Shown here in pieces: positions 63,173 to 64,000 of a DNA stretch of 64,000 bases; the first letter of the stretch is position 1, and every line of letters begins with the position of its first letter. The position numbers were made by a program, and so were the translations under genes. The DNA comes from Paraburkholderia hiiakae. Lineage in GTDB: Bacteria > Pseudomonadota > Gammaproteobacteria > Burkholderiales > Burkholderiaceae. Under the pieces are notes generated by a model. The model searched no databases. It was given only the letters and a program-made list of their open reading frames with translations, and had not been told where the DNA came from. The stretch spans positions 62,001 to 126,000 of the forward strand of contig NZ_CAJHCQ010000023.1 of the NCBI RefSeq assembly GCF_904848665.1, given 5' to 3'.

Positions 63173-63547
63173 ATGAGCCAGTACGAATTCAGCGTGACAT
63201 CGCAGGTGCGCTACCTGCCCGAAGAGTCGGACCCGGAGCGCCGGCAATATGCCTTCGCCTACACGCTGACCATTCGCAATACCGGTCAGGTGAGCGCCCA
63301 GCTTATCGCGCGCCACTGGGTGATCACCGACAGCGAAAATCATGTGCAGGAAGTGAAGGGGCTCGGCGTGGTCGGCCATCAGCCGCTTTTGAAGCCGGGC
63401 GAGCAGTTCGAGTACACCAGTTGGGCCGTGATCGCGACCCCGGTGGGCACCATGCGCGGCGAGTACTTCTGTGTAGCCGAGGACGCCGAGCGTTTCGAGG
63501 CGCCCGTGCCCGAGTTCGTGCTGCGCATGCCGCGCACGCTGCATTGA
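63173..63547 (+). CDS. apaG: ApaG (DUF525) protein
   Basis: The 124-residue protein is a single immunoglobulin-like beta domain: YAFAYTLTIRNTGQVSAQL (about 29-47), RHWVITDSENHVQEVKGLGVVGHQPLLKPGE (diagnostic parts RHWVITD and GVVGHQPLL) and MRGEYFC. In Salmonella (CorD) it was linked to Co2+/Mg2+ efflux, but its mechanism is not clear. ATG 63173 follows ACAAGG; a longer frame upstream lacks similarity. Confidence 0.93.
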   Translation: MSQYEFSVTSQVRYLPEESDPERRQYAFAYTLTIRNTGQVSAQLIARHWVITDSENHVQEVKGLGVVGHQPLLKPGEQFEYTSWAVIATPVGTMRGEYFCVAEDAERFEAPVPEFVLRMPRTLH

Positions 63548-63571
63548 ACCGCCGCGAGAATTCGGGGTCTG

Positions 63572-63715
63572 CTAGTCCTGACGCCGATCGTCGCGCGAGG
63601 CCTGTTTCTTCCTGCCCGACGCGGTCCACACAACGATGAAAACCAGCAGGAACAGCGCAAGGAGCGCTTCCAGACCAAACATGAGCATCGGGTATTCGTC
63701 GAGCAGTTCTGACAT
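63572..63715 (-). CDS. 47-residue single-span membrane protein
   Basis: From ATG 63715 the product is a 47-residue peptide with an acidic N-terminus, a membrane helix (about 14-32, LEALLALFLLVFIVV) and a basic C-terminal tail (GRKKQASRDDRR). Charge distribution predicts the N-terminus outside and the C-terminus in the cytoplasm. I do not recognise it. It is convergent with apaG and divergent from the mltA-like gene. Confidence 0.55.
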   Translation of the reverse strand: MSELLDEYPMLMFGLEALLALFLLVFIVVWTASGRKKQASRDDRRQD

Positions 63716-63785
63716 GGCGGCATCCATCGAGAGCCAGTATTGTAGGCATGATTTTGACGTCGATTCAGGTCTCGATGTCTCGGTG

Positions 63786-64000
63786 ATGCCGGGATTCACA
63801 AAGACGCGATATCGCGCGGGGTCGGTGCTTCGGCGCGGCGGCGCCCGGTTCGGTGGCTGGTTGGGCGCCGTTTCGCTGGCGGCGTTGCTTGCCGCATGCG
63901 GCGGCCCGAGCTACGTGCACAACGCCCCGCCCAAGGGTGCGCCCACGCTGCCCTCGCAGCTCGCCGCGCAACGTCTCACGCCGGTTGCGTGGCAGCAGGT
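63786..64000 (+). CDS. MltA-like lytic murein transglycosylase, N-terminal part (3' end outside window)
   Basis: From ATG 63786 the frame is open to the window end (71 residues). It starts with basic residues, then a hydrophobic stretch and lipobox LLAACG, with Cys38 as lipidation site, so it is an outer-membrane lipoprotein. The following QRLTPVAWQQ resembles the start of the MltA domain (L-x-P-x-x-W). The catalytic part is beyond the window, so the family call is tentative. Confidence 0.55.
   Translation, partial: MPGFTKTRYRAGSVLRRGGARFGGWLGAVSLAALLAACGGPSYVHNAPPKGAPTLPSQLAAQRLTPVAWQQ

Overview
This 64 kb window is chromosomal DNA of a beta-proteobacterium of the family Burkholderiaceae (Burkholderia, Paraburkholderia, Caballeronia or a close relative). 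The evidence is the very high GC content, strong third-position GC bias with long antisense shadow frames, and gene order: mla - ABC transporter - bolA - murA - his - tat - degS-like - petABC - sspAB, then hemA-prfA-prmC-grxD-ubiX, then rpe-gph-trpEGDC. I cannot name the species. Nearly all of it is core housekeeping DNA. I see no insertion sequence, integrase, prophage, CRISPR array or rRNA.

Layout. 1-1458: end of the Mla phospholipid-transport locus (mlaA 3' end, mlaC, mlaB). 1747-3680: an ABC-2 exporter pair and a BolA protein. 3789-12738: murA and the full histidine pathway (hisG,D,C,B,H,A,F,I,E), interrupted by a terminator after hisA. 12786-15473: a small membrane protein, a HIT protein and tatABC. 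15591-17574: a DegS-like protease and a Nif3 protein, divergent. 17837-22009: cytochrome bc1 (petABC) and sspA-sspB, then tRNA-Thr(TGT). 22194-34372: the most accessory part, with a CDF-like membrane protein, a nuclease-less type IIG-like methyltransferase, two more methyltransferases, a DUF1415 protein, a divergent TetR/MFS pair with clear operators, a nitroreductase, an Hsp70-like protein and a cold-shock protein. 34806-45859: an amino-acid permease, a dioxygenase, ubiX, grxD, prmC, prfA, hemA, a degenerate response regulator, an Xaa-Pro aminopeptidase and a HAD hydrolase. 45886-55277: an AsmA-like protein, ettA, ychF, a ubiH-type hydroxylase, dsbC, an M61 peptidase and azoR. 55367-62954: ung, a CYTH protein, trpCDGE with a leader peptide and attenuator, gph and rpe, all on the minus strand. 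63173-64000: apaG, a 47-residue membrane protein and the start of an mltA-like gene.

The genes serve envelope homeostasis (Mla, MurA, Tat, DegS, DsbC, MltA), His and Trp synthesis, respiration and quinone synthesis (petABC, UbiX, UbiH-type), heme synthesis (HemA) and translation (PrfA, PrmC, EttA, YchF).

The most interesting signals are: a Trp-rich leader ORF with an attenuator terminator before trpE (61406-61524); a type IIG-like methyltransferase without its nuclease domain (23214-26045); a candidate structured RNA or element before petA (17649-17750); a uracil-DNA glycosylase with an N-terminal extension carrying two sliding-clamp-like motifs; a response regulator lacking its phosphoacceptor Asp; a consensus promoter that would give a leaderless ubiH-type mRNA; and hairpins inside the his and tat operons.
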